From Microbacterium sp. MYb62 (lineage in GTDB: Bacteria; Actinomycetota; Actinomycetes; Actinomycetales; Microbacteriaceae): 64,000 nucleotides of DNA. The translations under genes and the position numbers were made by a program. How positions within the stretch are numbered: the stretch's first letter is position 1; each line of letters opens with the position of its first letter. Shown here piece by piece: positions 41,403 through 51,175 of this stretch. Below the pieces are notes generated by a model. The model had not been told where the DNA came from. It was given only the letters and a program-made list of their open reading frames with translations, and made no database searches. The stretch lies in contig NZ_PCOY01000003.1 in assembly GCF_002979475.1 (NCBI RefSeq), forward strand, positions 1 through 64,000, in the 5' to 3' direction.

Positions 41403-42410
41403 TCAGCCGGAGGTCGACTCCCGCACGATCAGCTCGGGGCGGAACCGCACTCGACGGTCGTAGTCACCGTCAGGGTCGCTGATCGACCGCAGCAGGAGCT
41501 CGACCGCCGTGCGCCCGATCAGCTGGGCCGGCTGCCGGACCGAGGTCAGCGGCACGACCGTCGCCGCGGCGAAGTCGATGTCGTCGTAGCCGACGAGCGC
41601 GATGTCCTCCGGCACGCGAATCGTGCGGAACATCGTCAGCGCCTGCAGCAGCCCGACCGCGAGCAGGTCGTTCGCGGCGAAGACGGCATCCGGCCGATGC
41701 GCCACCGCACGCGTGGCGATCTCCTCACCGGCCGCCCGACCGTGCAGCACCGTGAGCCCTGGCATCGAGATCACTTCGAGTGTCGCACCCGGCACCTCGT
41801 CGACCGCGCGCCGAGCTCCTTCGAGGCGGTGCGCGACCTGCGCGATCGCTCCCGGCCCGCCGACGAAGGCGAGCCGTCGTCGACCGATCTGCAGGAGGTG
41901 CTGAGCTGCGAGGAAGCCGCCTTCGACGTCGTCGACCGACACCGAGCAGAATGCGGATCCCGGCACTTCGCGGTCCACCAGGACCACGGGGATGCCGGCA
42001 GCCTGCACCCGCAACAGCTTGTCGATGTCGTCGGATGCCGGGGTGATGAGCACACCGTTCACCCGCTGTTCGCGGAACAGATCGAGGTAGTTGTCCTCCC
42101 GCGACGGGTCTTCATCGCTGTTGCCGAGCAGCACGGCGAGCATGTCGTCGTCCGCGCGGGCTTCTGCCCCGCGGGCGACATCCGCGAAGAACGGGTTGCC
42201 CGCGTCGGGCACGACCAGCCCGATGCTTCGGCTGCGTCCGGCCCGCAGCTGTCGCGCGGCATCGTTGCGCACGAACCCGAGCTGGGCGATCACCGCCTGC
42301 ACCCGCTCCACCGTCGTCGCCGAGACCTTCTCCGGCTGGTTCATGACGTTCGACACGGTGCCGACCGACACCCCCGCCGCCGCCGCGACGTCACGCACAC
42401 TCACTGCCAC
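41403..42410 (-). CDS. LacI family regulator, probable rhamnose repressor
   Basis: This 335-residue LacI-type repressor has an N-terminal helix-turn-helix (VRDVAAAAGVSVGTVSNVMN) and the LacI hinge (LRAGRSRSIGLVVPDAGNPF). The effector domain (VGYDDIDFAAATVVPLTSVRQP) is of the sugar-binding type. The GTG at 42410 follows GAGGAG; the frame to 42758 is an overlap with the rhaI leader. It is divergent from rhaI, in whose leader lies a LacI-type operator (TGAAACGATTCA). The inducer is probably L-rhamnose or rhamnulose. Confidence 0.92.
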   Translation of the reverse strand: MAVSVRDVAAAAGVSVGTVSNVMNQPEKVSATTVERVQAVIAQLGFVRNDAARQLRAGRSRSIGLVVPDAGNPFFADVARGAEARADDDMLAVLLGNSDEDPSREDNYLDLFREQRVNGVLITPASDDIDKLLRVQAAGIPVVLVDREVPGSAFCSVSVDDVEGGFLAAQHLLQIGRRRLAFVGGPGAIAQVAHRLEGARRAVDEVPGATLEVISMPGLTVLHGRAAGEEIATRAVAHRPDAVFAANDLLAVGLLQALTMFRTIRVPEDIALVGYDDIDFAAATVVPLTSVRQPAQLIGRTAVELLLRSISDPDGDYDRRVRFRPELIVRESTSG

Positions 42411-42511
42411 TGCTGCTCCTCGCCGGTTCCGGATGCTGTCCGAGAGTGTACCGGCAGCCGCACGCGTGCGCCGGTCGGTCGACGGTCCCGTGGCTGCCTC
42501 CGTCTCGACGC

Positions 42512-42559
42512 TTGACGCGTGCGGGATGAGCGACCTAGCATGAGCGTTGAAACGATTCA
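42512..42559 (+). promoter_or_regulatory. rhaI promoter with LacI operator
   Basis: TTGACG (42512-42517) and TAGCAT (42536-42541) are 18 bp apart. TGAAACGATTCA (42548-42559), a 10-of-12 palindrome with the central CG typical of LacI operators, lies at the expected transcription start. TGAGCG occurs twice nearby (42527 and 42541). Confidence 0.7.
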
Positions 42560-42597
42560 GGGTTCGCGTCCCCCGATACCAACGAAGGCAGTGCATC

Positions 42598-43764
42598 GTG
42601 AGCATCCTCACCCCCGACCATCTCGCCGTCCTCGAGAAGCAGGGCATCGAGCTCCCCAGCTGGGCATTCGGCAACTCCGGCACCCGGTTCAAGGTGTTCG
42701 GCACTCCCGGAACTCCCCGCGATCCGTGGGAGAAGATCGCGGACGCGGCGCAGGTCAACGCCTACACCGCGCTCGCTCCCACCGTCGCGCTGCACATCCC
42801 GTGGGACCTGGTCGACTCGTTCGCCGACCTGCGCACGCACGCGGAAGACCTCGGCGTCACGCTCGGCACCGTCAACTCGAACACGTTCCAAGACGACGAC
42901 TACAAGTTCGGCGCGCTCACACACGAAGACGCCGCCATCCGCCGGAAGGCCATCGACCACCACCTCGCGTGCATCGACGTCATGGATGCGACGGGAAGCC
43001 GCGACCTCAAGATCTGGCTGGCCGAGGGCTCCAACTACCCGGGTCAGGCCGACCTTCGCGGTCGGCAGGACCGCCTGCAGGACTCCCTGCAGAAGATCTA
43101 CGCGCGTCTCGGCGACGACCAGCGGCTGGTGCTGGAGTACAAGTTCTTCGAGCCGGCTTTCTACCACACCGATGTTCCGGACTGGGGCACTTCGTACGCG
43201 CAGGTGACCTCGCTCGGCGACAAGGCGATGGTGTGCCTCGACACCGGCCACCACGCCCCCGGCACGAACATCGAGTTCATCGTGATGCAGCTGCTGCGCC
43301 TCGGAAAGCTCGGATCGTTCGACTTCAACTCGCGCTTCTACGCCGACGACGACCTGATCGTGGGGGCGGCCGACCCGTTCCAGTTGTTCCGCATCCTCTT
43401 CGAGGTCATCCGCGGCGGCGGACTGAACAACCCCGACGTGGCGTTCATGCTCGACCAGTGCCACAACGTCGAGGACAAGATCCCCGGCCAGATCCGCTCC
43501 GTGCTGAACGTGCAGGAGATGACCGCCCGCGCACTGCTGGTCGACCGCGACGCGCTCACCGCCGCGCAGAAGTCGGGCGACGTGCTCGCCGCGAATGCCG
43601 TCTTCATGGATGCCTTCTACACCGACGTGCGCCCGGCCCTCGCCGAGTGGCGCGAGTCGCGCGGCCTCGCTGGCGACCCGATGGCCGCCTACCTCGCCTC
43701 CGGCTACCAGGAGAAGATCGCCGCCGAGCGCGTGGGCGGCGTTCAGGCAGGCTGGGGCGCCTGA
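42598..43764 (+). CDS. rhaI: L-rhamnose isomerase
   Basis: This 388-residue enzyme interconverts L-rhamnose and L-rhamnulose. It is the short, RhaI (Pseudomonas stutzeri-type) TIM-barrel isomerase and not E. coli RhaA. Metal-site residues are visible in LEYKFFEPAFYHTDVPDWG (Glu), LDTGHHAPGTNIE (Asp, His) and GSFDFNSRFYADDD (Asp). The GTG at 42598 follows GAAGG. It is controlled by the divergent LacI protein, by operator position. It converges with a xylulokinase gene. Confidence 0.95.
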   Translation: MSILTPDHLAVLEKQGIELPSWAFGNSGTRFKVFGTPGTPRDPWEKIADAAQVNAYTALAPTVALHIPWDLVDSFADLRTHAEDLGVTLGTVNSNTFQDDDYKFGALTHEDAAIRRKAIDHHLACIDVMDATGSRDLKIWLAEGSNYPGQADLRGRQDRLQDSLQKIYARLGDDQRLVLEYKFFEPAFYHTDVPDWGTSYAQVTSLGDKAMVCLDTGHHAPGTNIEFIVMQLLRLGKLGSFDFNSRFYADDDLIVGAADPFQLFRILFEVIRGGGLNNPDVAFMLDQCHNVEDKIPGQIRSVLNVQEMTARALLVDRDALTAAQKSGDVLAANAVFMDAFYTDVRPALAEWRESRGLAGDPMAAYLASGYQEKIAAERVGGVQAGWGA

Positions 43765-43799
43765 GCACCGATCCGAAGGGATCCGCACGCTGCCCGGGC

Positions 43800-45200
43800 T
43801 CAGGCTCGGGCGACGTACTGCTCGCGGATGATCGGGCGATGGTCGACTGCGAAGGAGCGCGCATCGCCGTCGGTCCAGGAGGGCAGCTCTCCGGTCAGAG
43901 CCCACCCCGCCTGCAGAGCCGCGCCCCGTGCGACGGCCTCGTCGATACCGGGGACGACGACAGGAACGTCGAAGACCTGCGCGGCGATCTGCGAGACCGC
44001 GGGATTGCGGGCGGCTCCGCCGATGAGCAGGATGCGCCCGGCCGGCACTCCGCACCGACGGATCGCGTCGAGACCGTCGGCGAGACCGCACAGAAGCCCT
44101 TCGACCGCGGCACGGGCCAGCGTCTCGCGGCGTGTCGAGGCCAGCGACATGCCGAACAGCGTGGCCGTCGCGTCCGGACGGTTCGGGGTGCGCTCCCCTT
44201 CGAAGTAGGGCTGCAGGACCAGCCCGTCCGCCCCGGGCGCCGCCGCCATCGCCAGGCGGGCGAGCTCGACGTGATCGACCCCGAGCAGTCCAGCCACCGA
44301 ATCGAGCACGCGAGCCGCGTTGAGCGTGGCGACCAGGGGCAGGTAGTTCCCGGTGCCGTCGGCGAAGCCCGCGACCACCCCGGTCGGATCGCTGAGGGGG
44401 CGATCGGACACGGCGAACACGGTGCCGCTCGTGCCGATCGAGATCACGGCATCCCCCGGCGCGGCGCCGAGCCCGAGCGCACCGCCCGCGTTGTCGCCGA
44501 GACCTGCGCCGACGACGGACCCGCCGCGCGTGACCCCCATCCGCTCGGCGGGTCCGAGGACGCGGGGAAGGATCGGGACACGACCGAACGCGCGCTCGAT
44601 CAGGTCGAGGTCGTACTCCCCCGACGATGCGCCCCAGTACGCGGTACCGCTGGCATCGGATCGATCGGTGGCCAGCTCGTCGAGATCGGGACCGAGCTCG
44701 CTCGCACCGACCGGCCCGTAACCGCGGAGCCGCCACGAGAGCCAGTCGTGCGGGAGCACGACGGCCGCGACTGCGTCCGCGTTGGCGGACTCGTGCTCGC
44801 GCAACCACCGCAACTTGGGCCCGGTGAACGAGGCGACAGGGACGACCCCGACCCGGCGGGAGTACTCCTCCGCGCCGATCTCAGCGGCCAGCGCCGCCGC
44901 GGCATCCGCACTGCGCACGTCGTTCCAGAGCAGGGCGTCGCGGACGGCCCGCCCCCGGCCGTCGAGTGCCACGAGCCCGTGCTGCTGCGCGGCGATCGAG
45001 ATCGCGGCGACGTCGTCCACCCCGCCGGCATCGGCGATCGCCTGCTGCAGGGCCGACCACCAGGCCTCGGGGTCGACCTCGGTGCCGGACGGATGCGATG
45101 CCCGCCCTGTGCGCACGACCTCCCCGGTCGCGAGGTCGTGCACGGTCGCCTTGCAGCTCTGTGTGGATGAATCCACACCCGCAACGTAGGTCGACGGCAT
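43800..45200 (-). CDS. xylB: Xylulokinase
   Basis: This 466-residue FGGY kinase phosphorylates D-xylulose to xylulose-5-phosphate. It has the ATPase opening [15 protein letters not shown], the substrate-site [12 protein letters not shown] and [14 protein letters not shown], the ATP-site [10 protein letters not shown], and the C-terminal [18 protein letters not shown]. It is the last gene of a five-gene operon (dehydrogenase, ATPase, permease, binding protein, kinase). A polyol dehydrogenase at the head makes its ketose. The ATG at 45200 follows GGGAGAAG. Confidence 0.92.
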   Translation of the reverse strand: MPSTYVAGVDSSTQSCKATVHDLATGEVVRTGRASHPSGTEVDPEAWWSALQQAIADAGGVDDVAAISIAAQQHGLVALDGRGRAVRDALLWNDVRSADAAAALAAEIGAEEYSRRVGVVPVASFTGPKLRWLREHESANADAVAAVVLPHDWLSWRLRGYGPVGASELGPDLDELATDRSDASGTAYWGASSGEYDLDLIERAFGRVPILPRVLGPAERMGVTRGGSVVGAGLGDNAGGALGLGAAPGDAVISIGTSGTVFAVSDRPLSDPTGVVAGFADGTGNYLPLVATLNAARVLDSVAGLLGVDHVELARLAMAAAPGADGLVLQPYFEGERTPNRPDATATLFGMSLASTRRETLARAAVEGLLCGLADGLDAIRRCGVPAGRILLIGGAARNPAVSQIAAQVFDVPVVVPGIDEAVARGAALQAGWALTGELPSWTDGDARSFAVDHRPIIREQYVARA

Positions 45201-45224
45201 CTGCTTCTCCCTCATCCATGACAC

Positions 45225-45264
45225 CCCGAGCCACGAGGATGCCGAAGCACCCTCGTGGCTCGGG
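45225..45264 (-). terminator. Intra-operon hairpin between binding-protein and xylB genes
   Basis: Perfect 14-base arms CCCGAGCCACGAGG (45225-45238) and CCTCGTGGCTCGGG (45251-45264) surround a 12-base loop, eight bases after the binding-protein stop. It probably attenuates transcription or protects upstream mRNA, giving more binding protein than kinase. A comparable hairpin follows the other binding-protein gene (57634-57667). Confidence 0.75.
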
Positions 45265-45271
45265 TCGGCAG

Positions 45272-46348
45272 TCACTCGGTCTGGCCGGTGAGGCCCTCGT
45301 AAGCGATATTGCCGCTCTTGAGGTTCTTGTTGGTCATGTCGCTGAGGTTCTTCAGGAATTCGTCGCGCTCGGTGACGACGTGGCCGATCGCCTCGTCGAC
45401 GTTGTCCTTCGTGATCGCGGGCATCAGGTAGATCGGGTTCTCCTTGACGTCCTCCCCGCGCACGATGGCTGCCGCGTATGCGACGCCGGCCGACAGCTCG
45501 ACAGTGCCGTTCTGCAGCGAAGTGCCGATGAACTCGCCGCTCTTGACGGCTTCGAGGCCGTCGGCAATGCCGTCGATGCCCACGATCGGCACGTCGGTCA
45601 TGCCTGCTTCCTTGAGGGCCTGCAGGGCGCCGAGGCCCATGTCATCGTTCTGGGCGATCACGCCGTCGATGTCGTCGCCGAAGGCCGAGATCCAGTTGCT
45701 GACCTTGTTGACGGCCTCGTCGCGCTTCCAGTTCGCGGTGTCCTTGGCGAGCACCTTCACGTCGGGGTTCTCGGCGAGCACGTTGTCGATGCCCTTGCCG
45801 CGGTTGATCTCGCCGGATCCGCCGAGGGGGCCCTGCAGGATGATGACATTGCCCGTGCCCCCGAGGGCATCCATCATCATCTGTGCTTCCTGCTCGCCCG
45901 CAGCCACGTCGTCCGGCTGCACCGAACCGGTGAGGTCTTCGCTGTTGAGCGACGCGTTCACGTCGAAGAAGGGGATGTCGGCAGCCTTCGCGGCGGCGAT
46001 CTGCGGCTGCAGCGAGTCGGCCTGCACCGGGATGACCACGATGGCGTCGACGCCTGCCGTGACGTACTGGTCGACCTGGCTCGCCTGCGTGTTGACGTCG
46101 AGACCCGCAGAGTTCCACAGGATCTCGATGTTGTTCTCCTCGGCGTAGCGCTCGATGCCTTCCTTGCCCTCGGTGACGAACGACGACATGTCGTACACGC
46201 TGACGCCGATCGTGATGCGCTCCTGACCGCTGTCGTCGCCGGCGCCGGCGTTCGCGTTCGGGTCGCCGGCGCCGCACCCGGCGAGCATCAGCGCTGCGAC
46301 GGAGGTGACGGCGAAAGCCGCGGCGATGCGGCTCTTCTTGGTGAACAT
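45272..46348 (-). CDS. Sugar ABC transporter substrate-binding lipoprotein
   Basis: This 358-residue exported lipoprotein (lipobox [10 protein letters not shown]) belongs to the RbsB/xylitol-binding periplasmic family. It shows [40 protein letters not shown] and [20 protein letters not shown]. It delivers a sugar or polyol to the adjacent permease and ATPase. The pathway context (polyol dehydrogenase and xylulokinase) makes a pentitol the likely ligand. Confidence 0.92.
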   Translation of the reverse strand: MFTKKSRIAAAFAVTSVAALMLAGCGAGDPNANAGAGDDSGQERITIGVSVYDMSSFVTEGKEGIERYAEENNIEILWNSAGLDVNTQASQVDQYVTAGVDAIVVIPVQADSLQPQIAAAKAADIPFFDVNASLNSEDLTGSVQPDDVAAGEQEAQMMMDALGGTGNVIILQGPLGGSGEINRGKGIDNVLAENPDVKVLAKDTANWKRDEAVNKVSNWISAFGDDIDGVIAQNDDMGLGALQALKEAGMTDVPIVGIDGIADGLEAVKSGEFIGTSLQNGTVELSAGVAYAAAIVRGEDVKENPIYLMPAITKDNVDEAIGHVVTERDEFLKNLSDMTNKNLKSGNIAYEGLTGQTE

Positions 46349-46409
46349 GGGATTCCTCTCGTTGGGTGGTGCGATGAAGCAGGGTCTTCTTCGGGATCAG
46401 AGGTGAGGG

Positions 46410-47417
46410 TCAGCGGCTTCGTCGTCGGGTCGCCCACACGTCGACGGCGACCGCCGCCACGATGAGCACGCCCTTGATGACCTTCTGCCAGTAGGCGGGG
46501 ACGGTCAGGATGTCGAGGCCGTTGTTCAGGGTCTGGATGAGGAGCAGGCCCAGGGCCGTGCCCCAGATGGAGCCGCGTCCACCGAGCAGGCTCGCTCCAC
46601 CGATGACGACGGCCGCGATCGCGTCGAGCTCGTAACCGACTCCGAGGTTGGGCGCCCCGAGCGTGACGCGGCTGGCGAGCATGACACCGGAGATCCCGGC
46701 CAGCATGCCGGAGATGGCATACACGCTGAAGACGGTGCGACCGACGTTGATGCCGGCGATGCCGGCGGCGACGGGGTTGCCGCCGATCGCGTAGACGCGC
46801 ATGCCCCAGGTGGTGCGGCGCATCACGATGGCAAGCCCCAGGATTCCGACGATCATCAGGATGACCGGCAGCGTGAGGCCGCCGAACTGGGCGTTGGCGA
46901 TGCGGGAGAAGTCGGCCGGCAGTCCCGTGATGGGGGCGCCGTTGCCCGCGACGTACGCGATGCCGGACGCGAGCGTCAGCATGCCGAGCGTCGCGATGAA
47001 GGGCGGCACCTTGATTACCGACACCACGAAGCCGTTGATCGCACCGGCGATGAAGCCGACGACGACACCGGCGACGATCGCGAGCCAGATCTGATCGGGG
47101 AAGGCCTTGGCCGTGAGGCTGCCGAACACGGCGGCCGCGGCGATCACGCTGCCGACGGACAGGTCGATGCCCCCGGTGAGGATCACGAGCGTCTGACCGA
47201 GCGCGATGAGCGCGAACGGGGCGGCGGCGACGAGGATCGTCTGCAGGTTGTCGACCGTGCCGAAGCGCGCGCTGCGGTAGAGGAAGAACGCGATGATGAG
47301 CACCATCACGATCACCATCGCGTAGCGGATCGCGAGGTCCCCGAACCAGGTCGGGCTGAAGCGCTTCACGCCCGACTCGGGGACGAAGGCCTGCAAGTCG
47401 GTTCGGGTGTCGGTCAT
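46410..47417 (-). CDS. Sugar ABC transporter permease (RbsC-like)
   Basis: This 335-residue inner-membrane permease with about ten helices has the RbsC signature LVILTGGIDLSVGSVIAAA and a C-terminal ASLLGGRGSIWGTALGLLLI. It forms the channel with the double ATPase encoded just upstream, to which it is joined by a four-base overlap. Its partner binding protein follows 61 bp later. Confidence 0.93.
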   Translation of the reverse strand: MTDTRTDLQAFVPESGVKRFSPTWFGDLAIRYAMVIVMVLIIAFFLYRSARFGTVDNLQTILVAAAPFALIALGQTLVILTGGIDLSVGSVIAAAAVFGSLTAKAFPDQIWLAIVAGVVVGFIAGAINGFVVSVIKVPPFIATLGMLTLASGIAYVAGNGAPITGLPADFSRIANAQFGGLTLPVILMIVGILGLAIVMRRTTWGMRVYAIGGNPVAAGIAGINVGRTVFSVYAISGMLAGISGVMLASRVTLGAPNLGVGYELDAIAAVVIGGASLLGGRGSIWGTALGLLLIQTLNNGLDILTVPAYWQKVIKGVLIVAAVAVDVWATRRRSR

Positions 47418-49018
47418 TGGTCGTCCTTTGCGGAAGGGGCTGTACCGGAAGGCGTGGCGCTCGAAGGCGCGTCGGAGTTGTCGAGTCCGCTCGCTAGTCG
47501 GAAGATGCGGTCCTGCACGTCGGCTTGCTGGAGGGCGGTGCGATCGAGCTCCGCCACCACGCCGCCGCCCTTGAGCACGAGAGCGCGGTGCGACAGGGCG
47601 AGGATCTCGGGCATGTCGCTCGAGGCCATCACCACGGCCATGCCGGAGGCTGCGAGGTCGGTGATGATGCGGTAGATCTCGCTGCGGGCGCCGATGTCGA
47701 CGCCGCGGGTCGGCTCATCGAGAAGCAGTACCTTGACCTCGCCGGTGAGCCAGCGCGCGAGCACGACCTTCTGCTGGTTACCACCCGACAGCGTCTCCAT
47801 GAGCTGCCCGAGGCCGCGACTGCGCAGTCGCACGGAGCTCATGACCTGGGAGACGGCATCGACGCGGCTGCGCCCCTTGAGCCAGCCGGCGACGGAGAAC
47901 TGACTCATGCGCGGCAGCGTGGCGTTGGCGAGGATATCCATGCTGAGCACGGCGCCCGCGCCCTTGCGGTCTTCGGGCACGAGGGCCATGCCCGCGGTGA
48001 TCGCGTCGGCGGGGCGACCGCGGCGCACGCGGCTGCCGCCGACCGTGATCTCGCCCGCCGTCGAGGGCCGAACGCCGAACAGCGCCTCGATGAGCTCGGT
48101 GCGTCCGGCGCCGACGAGACCGGCGAGACCGACGATCTCACCGCGACGCACCTGCAGGTCGAACGGCTGCGGAGCCGGGGTGTACTCGAGCCCGCGCACC
48201 GAGAGGGCGATGTCGTCGGAAGCCGGCGGGAGATCGGGGAACAGGTCCTCGAGCTCACGCCCGATCATCGCGGTGACGATGTCGTCGTCGCTGAGCTCCG
48301 AGAGCGGCTCATCGGCGACCAGGCCGCCGTCGCGGAGCACCACGACCCGGTCGGCGATCGCGCGGATCTCCTCCATCTTGTGCGTGGTGAAGAGGATCGC
48401 CACCCCTCGGTCGCGGAGCATCCGCATGTTCTCGATCAGACGGGCGACTTCCCGTTCGGCGATCGCGCTGGTGGGTTCGTCCAGCAGCAGCACCCGGGCA
48501 CCGGTGCTGGTGGCCTTGACGATCTCGACGATCTGGCGCAGTCCCACCGGCAGCGAACCCATGCGGGCCTTGGGGTCGATGTCGACGCCGAACTCGGCGA
48601 GCATCTCCCTGGCCTCCCGAGCCATGCGACGCCGGTCGACGAAGCCGAATCGGCCCCGGAGTTCCCGTCCGACGAAGATGTTCTCGTACACCGTGGTGTC
48701 GAGGATCGATGCGAGTTCCTGCGGCACGATGGCGATCCCACGCTGGTGGGCGTCGCGCGCGGATCCAGCGGCCAGCTCCTCGCCCCGGACGAGCACGCTT
48801 CCGCCATCCGCCTTCATCTGACCGGAGGCGATCTTCATGAGCGTCGACTTTCCGGCACCGTTCTCTCCGGCGAGCGCGGTCACCGTTCCCGGCACGAGGT
48901 GCAGACCCACGCCTTTGAGTACGGGCACCCCACCGAACGCCTTGCGGATGTCGACGCAGGCGAGCATGTCCGGCTGCTCGTGGAGCGCGATGTGCCCCGT
49001 CTGCTCGAGGCCGGTCAT
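47414..49018 (-). CDS. Sugar ABC transporter ATPase (RbsA-like, two domains)
   Basis: This 534-residue protein has two ABC domains in tandem. The first has GENGAGKST near residue 55 and LLLDEPTSAIAE near 183. The second has LSGGNQQKVVLARWL and LLLDEPTRGVDIG near 455. The second Walker A is degenerate (GLVGAGRTE), as is normal for this family. The ATG at 49018 overlaps the dehydrogenase stop (ATGA) and the stop overlaps the permease start, so three genes are coupled. Confidence 0.95.
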   Translation of the reverse strand: MTGLEQTGHIALHEQPDMLACVDIRKAFGGVPVLKGVGLHLVPGTVTALAGENGAGKSTLMKIASGQMKADGGSVLVRGEELAAGSARDAHQRGIAIVPQELASILDTTVYENIFVGRELRGRFGFVDRRRMAREAREMLAEFGVDIDPKARMGSLPVGLRQIVEIVKATSTGARVLLLDEPTSAIAEREVARLIENMRMLRDRGVAILFTTHKMEEIRAIADRVVVLRDGGLVADEPLSELSDDDIVTAMIGRELEDLFPDLPPASDDIALSVRGLEYTPAPQPFDLQVRRGEIVGLAGLVGAGRTELIEALFGVRPSTAGEITVGGSRVRRGRPADAITAGMALVPEDRKGAGAVLSMDILANATLPRMSQFSVAGWLKGRSRVDAVSQVMSSVRLRSRGLGQLMETLSGGNQQKVVLARWLTGEVKVLLLDEPTRGVDIGARSEIYRIITDLAASGMAVVMASSDMPEILALSHRALVLKGGGVVAELDRTALQQADVQDRIFRLASGLDNSDAPSSATPSGTAPSAKDDQ

Positions 49019-50061
49019 GATTCCCTCGCATACTCGCGGTCGGGGCGCACGATGCTCTTCAGGGTCGACGGACGCGACGCGGAGTCGAGCGCCTCGCGCA
49101 CTTCGGCCAACCCGAAGGCGCCGGTGACCAGTGCATCCAGGTCGACGGCCCCGGAGGCGACGAGGTCGATCGCGGTCGGCCACGTGTTCGCGTAGCGGAA
49201 GATGCCGGTCACGATCAGCTCGCGGTTCTGGATCGTGGAGACCGGGAGCGCGATCTCGTCCGCACCCATGCCGACCAGGACGGCGACGCCGCCGGACTTC
49301 AGAGCCGAGATGCCCTGCTTCACGGCGACGGGCGAGCCCGAGGCATCCACGAAGGCGTCATAGCCCGATCCGAGCGGACCCGCAGCCGGGTCGACGGCTT
49401 CGGTCGCACCGAACCGGAGGGCGACCTCGCGGCGCTCGGCCATCGGGTCGCTGATCACGATCTCGGTGGCGCCGAATGCCCGCGCGGTCTGTGCGGTGAC
49501 GATGCCGATGGGACCGGCGCCCGTGATGAGCACCCGGCTGCCCGGGCGCACGTCGGCTTTCTGCACCGCGGCGATGGCGACGGAAAGCGGCTCCATGAGC
49601 GCTGCGGCGTCGTCGCTGACGGAGTCGGGTACCGCATAAGCGAAGTCGTCCTGGATCGCGACGTACTCCGCGAACGCGCCGTCGATCGGCGGGGTGGCGT
49701 AGAACTCGATGCGCGGGCAGAGGTTGTACCGGCCGCTTCGGCAGAACTCGCACACGCGGCACGGGCGCTGCGGCTCGATCGAGACGCGCTCGCCCAGGCG
49801 GGAGTCGTCGACGTCGGCTCCGACAGCGACGATCACCCCGCCGGCCTCGTGGCCGAGCACGAGAGGCTCCGCCACGACGAAGTCGCCGATGCGCCCTTCG
49901 TGGAAGTAGTGCACGTCGGAGCCGCAGATGCCGACCGCGTTCACCCGGACGATCACCTGATCGGTGGACGGGACCGGCACGGCGCGGGTCTCGACCGTGA
50001 GCTCGCCGGCTCGCACCAATACGCTCGCACGCATGGTCGTCGGCAGTTCAGTGCGCTTCAT
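49015..50061 (-). CDS. Zinc-dependent polyol (xylitol/sorbitol-type) dehydrogenase
   Basis: This 348-residue medium-chain dehydrogenase has a catalytic zinc site in GICGSDVHYFHEGRIG and LGHEAGG, structural zinc cysteines in PCRVCEFCRSGRYNLCP, and the NAD motif GAGPIGIVTAQ. The SDVHYF pattern marks the sorbitol/xylitol dehydrogenase group. It heads the operon with an importer and xylulokinase, so xylitol or D-arabinitol oxidation to D-xylulose fits best. A SorC regulator is divergent. Confidence 0.9.
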   Translation of the reverse strand: MKRTELPTTMRASVLVRAGELTVETRAVPVPSTDQVIVRVNAVGICGSDVHYFHEGRIGDFVVAEPLVLGHEAGGVIVAVGADVDDSRLGERVSIEPQRPCRVCEFCRSGRYNLCPRIEFYATPPIDGAFAEYVAIQDDFAYAVPDSVSDDAAALMEPLSVAIAAVQKADVRPGSRVLITGAGPIGIVTAQTARAFGATEIVISDPMAERREVALRFGATEAVDPAAGPLGSGYDAFVDASGSPVAVKQGISALKSGGVAVLVGMGADEIALPVSTIQNRELIVTGIFRYANTWPTAIDLVASGAVDLDALVTGAFGLAEVREALDSASRPSTLKSIVRPDREYARES

Positions 50062-50147
50062 CGGGCTCCTCGTGGTGCGGCGGTGCAGTCGTGCAGTCGT
50101 GATTGCTCGACCGACATTAGCCATGCCCGACGGATGAGACAACTGTC

Positions 50148-50161
50148 CGCTCAGATGAGCG
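50148..50161. promoter_or_regulatory. SorC operator (CGCTCA-GA-TGAGCG)
   Basis: This 14-bp palindrome with a two-base centre lies between the divergent dehydrogenase operon and the sorC-type gene. The same palindrome, with TA at the centre, recurs at 53480 before the short-chain dehydrogenase/kinase pair. That makes it a strong candidate for the common binding site. A TATGCT -10 for the regulator lies at 50180-50185. Confidence 0.7.
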
Positions 50162-50220
50162 TGGATCGCAAAACCGGGATATGCTGAACCGACCCGACGG
50201 ATACGAGACGAAGAGGCGAT

Positions 50221-51153
50221 ATGGGACCCGATGAGCTGGTGCGGATCTCGCACGTCGCACGACGGCACTATCTGGACGGGCTGACGAAGATCGAGATCGC
50301 CGATGAACTCGGCGTCTCCCGCTTCAAGATCGCCCGGATGCTGGAGGACGCCCTCGAGCAGGGACTGGTGAAGATCACGATCGAGGCCCCGGACTCCCTC
50401 GACCTCGACCTGTCGATGCAGCTGCGGGCCCGCTTCGGTCTGACCCGCGCTCTCGCGGTGATCACCCCCGGGACGACCCCCGACCTCATCCAGGACCGAC
50501 TGGGGCGCGCGGCCGCAGACCTCCTCAGCGAGATCGTCACCGAGGGAGATGTCCTGGGGCTCACGGCCGGCCGCACGCTGACCGCGATGGCCGGGCATCT
50601 GCGCACCCTCGCGACGTGCGAGGTCGTGCAGCTCGCCGGCGTCGCCGCCCCCACTCCGGAAAACGGTGTCGAGGTGATTCGTCAGGTGAGTCGCATCTCG
50701 GGCGGCCGCTCCCGCGCGATCTTCGCGCCGCTGCTCGTCGAGACCGCGGCGACCGCCTCGGCGCTGCGGCGCGAACCCGGCATCATGGAGACCTTCCGCC
50801 GCTTCGATTCGGTGACCAAGGCCGTCGTCGCGATCGGCTCCTGGAGCCCGCCCGACTCCCAGCTCTACGACAACGCCGGTCGCGCGGGCGCGCTCGATGA
50901 GCTGCTGGCGGCCGGCGTGAAGGCCGAGATCTGCGCGACGCTCATCGATGAGAACGGTGCGGTCGTGGGGTCGGTGGCCGAGCGATCGCTCGCGGTGTCC
51001 ACCGAGCAACTGCGCCACATCCCCGAGGTCATCGCGGTCGCGGGTGGCCCATCGAAGACGGGCGCAGTCGCCGCTGCCCTGCGCTCGGGGATCGTCGATT
51101 CCCTGGTCACCGACGCTGCGCTCGCCCGGCGACTTCTCGCGACGTCGGCCTGA
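50221..51153 (+). CDS. SorC/DeoR-type sugar-binding transcriptional regulator
   Basis: This 310-residue SorC family protein has an N-terminal helix-turn-helix (HYLDGLTKIEIADELGVSRF) and a sugar-phosphate-binding domain of about 250 residues (GLTAGRTLTAMAGHLRTLA). Relatives sense a phosphorylated sugar or polyol intermediate. It is divergent from the pentitol operon. The palindrome shared with the kinase/short-chain dehydrogenase promoter suggests that it controls both. Confidence 0.92.
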   Translation: MGPDELVRISHVARRHYLDGLTKIEIADELGVSRFKIARMLEDALEQGLVKITIEAPDSLDLDLSMQLRARFGLTRALAVITPGTTPDLIQDRLGRAAADLLSEIVTEGDVLGLTAGRTLTAMAGHLRTLATCEVVQLAGVAAPTPENGVEVIRQVSRISGGRSRAIFAPLLVETAATASALRREPGIMETFRRFDSVTKAVVAIGSWSPPDSQLYDNAGRAGALDELLAAGVKAEICATLIDENGAVVGSVAERSLAVSTEQLRHIPEVIAVAGGPSKTGAVAAALRSGIVDSLVTDAALARRLLATSA

Positions 51154-51175
51154 GCCGTCGGCGCGACCCGACCGG

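Noticed and set aside
50083..50098. GTGCAGTC tandem duplicate upstream of the polyol dehydrogenase
   Set aside because: Only two copies, no symmetry, and no recurrence at the related promoter at 53480.
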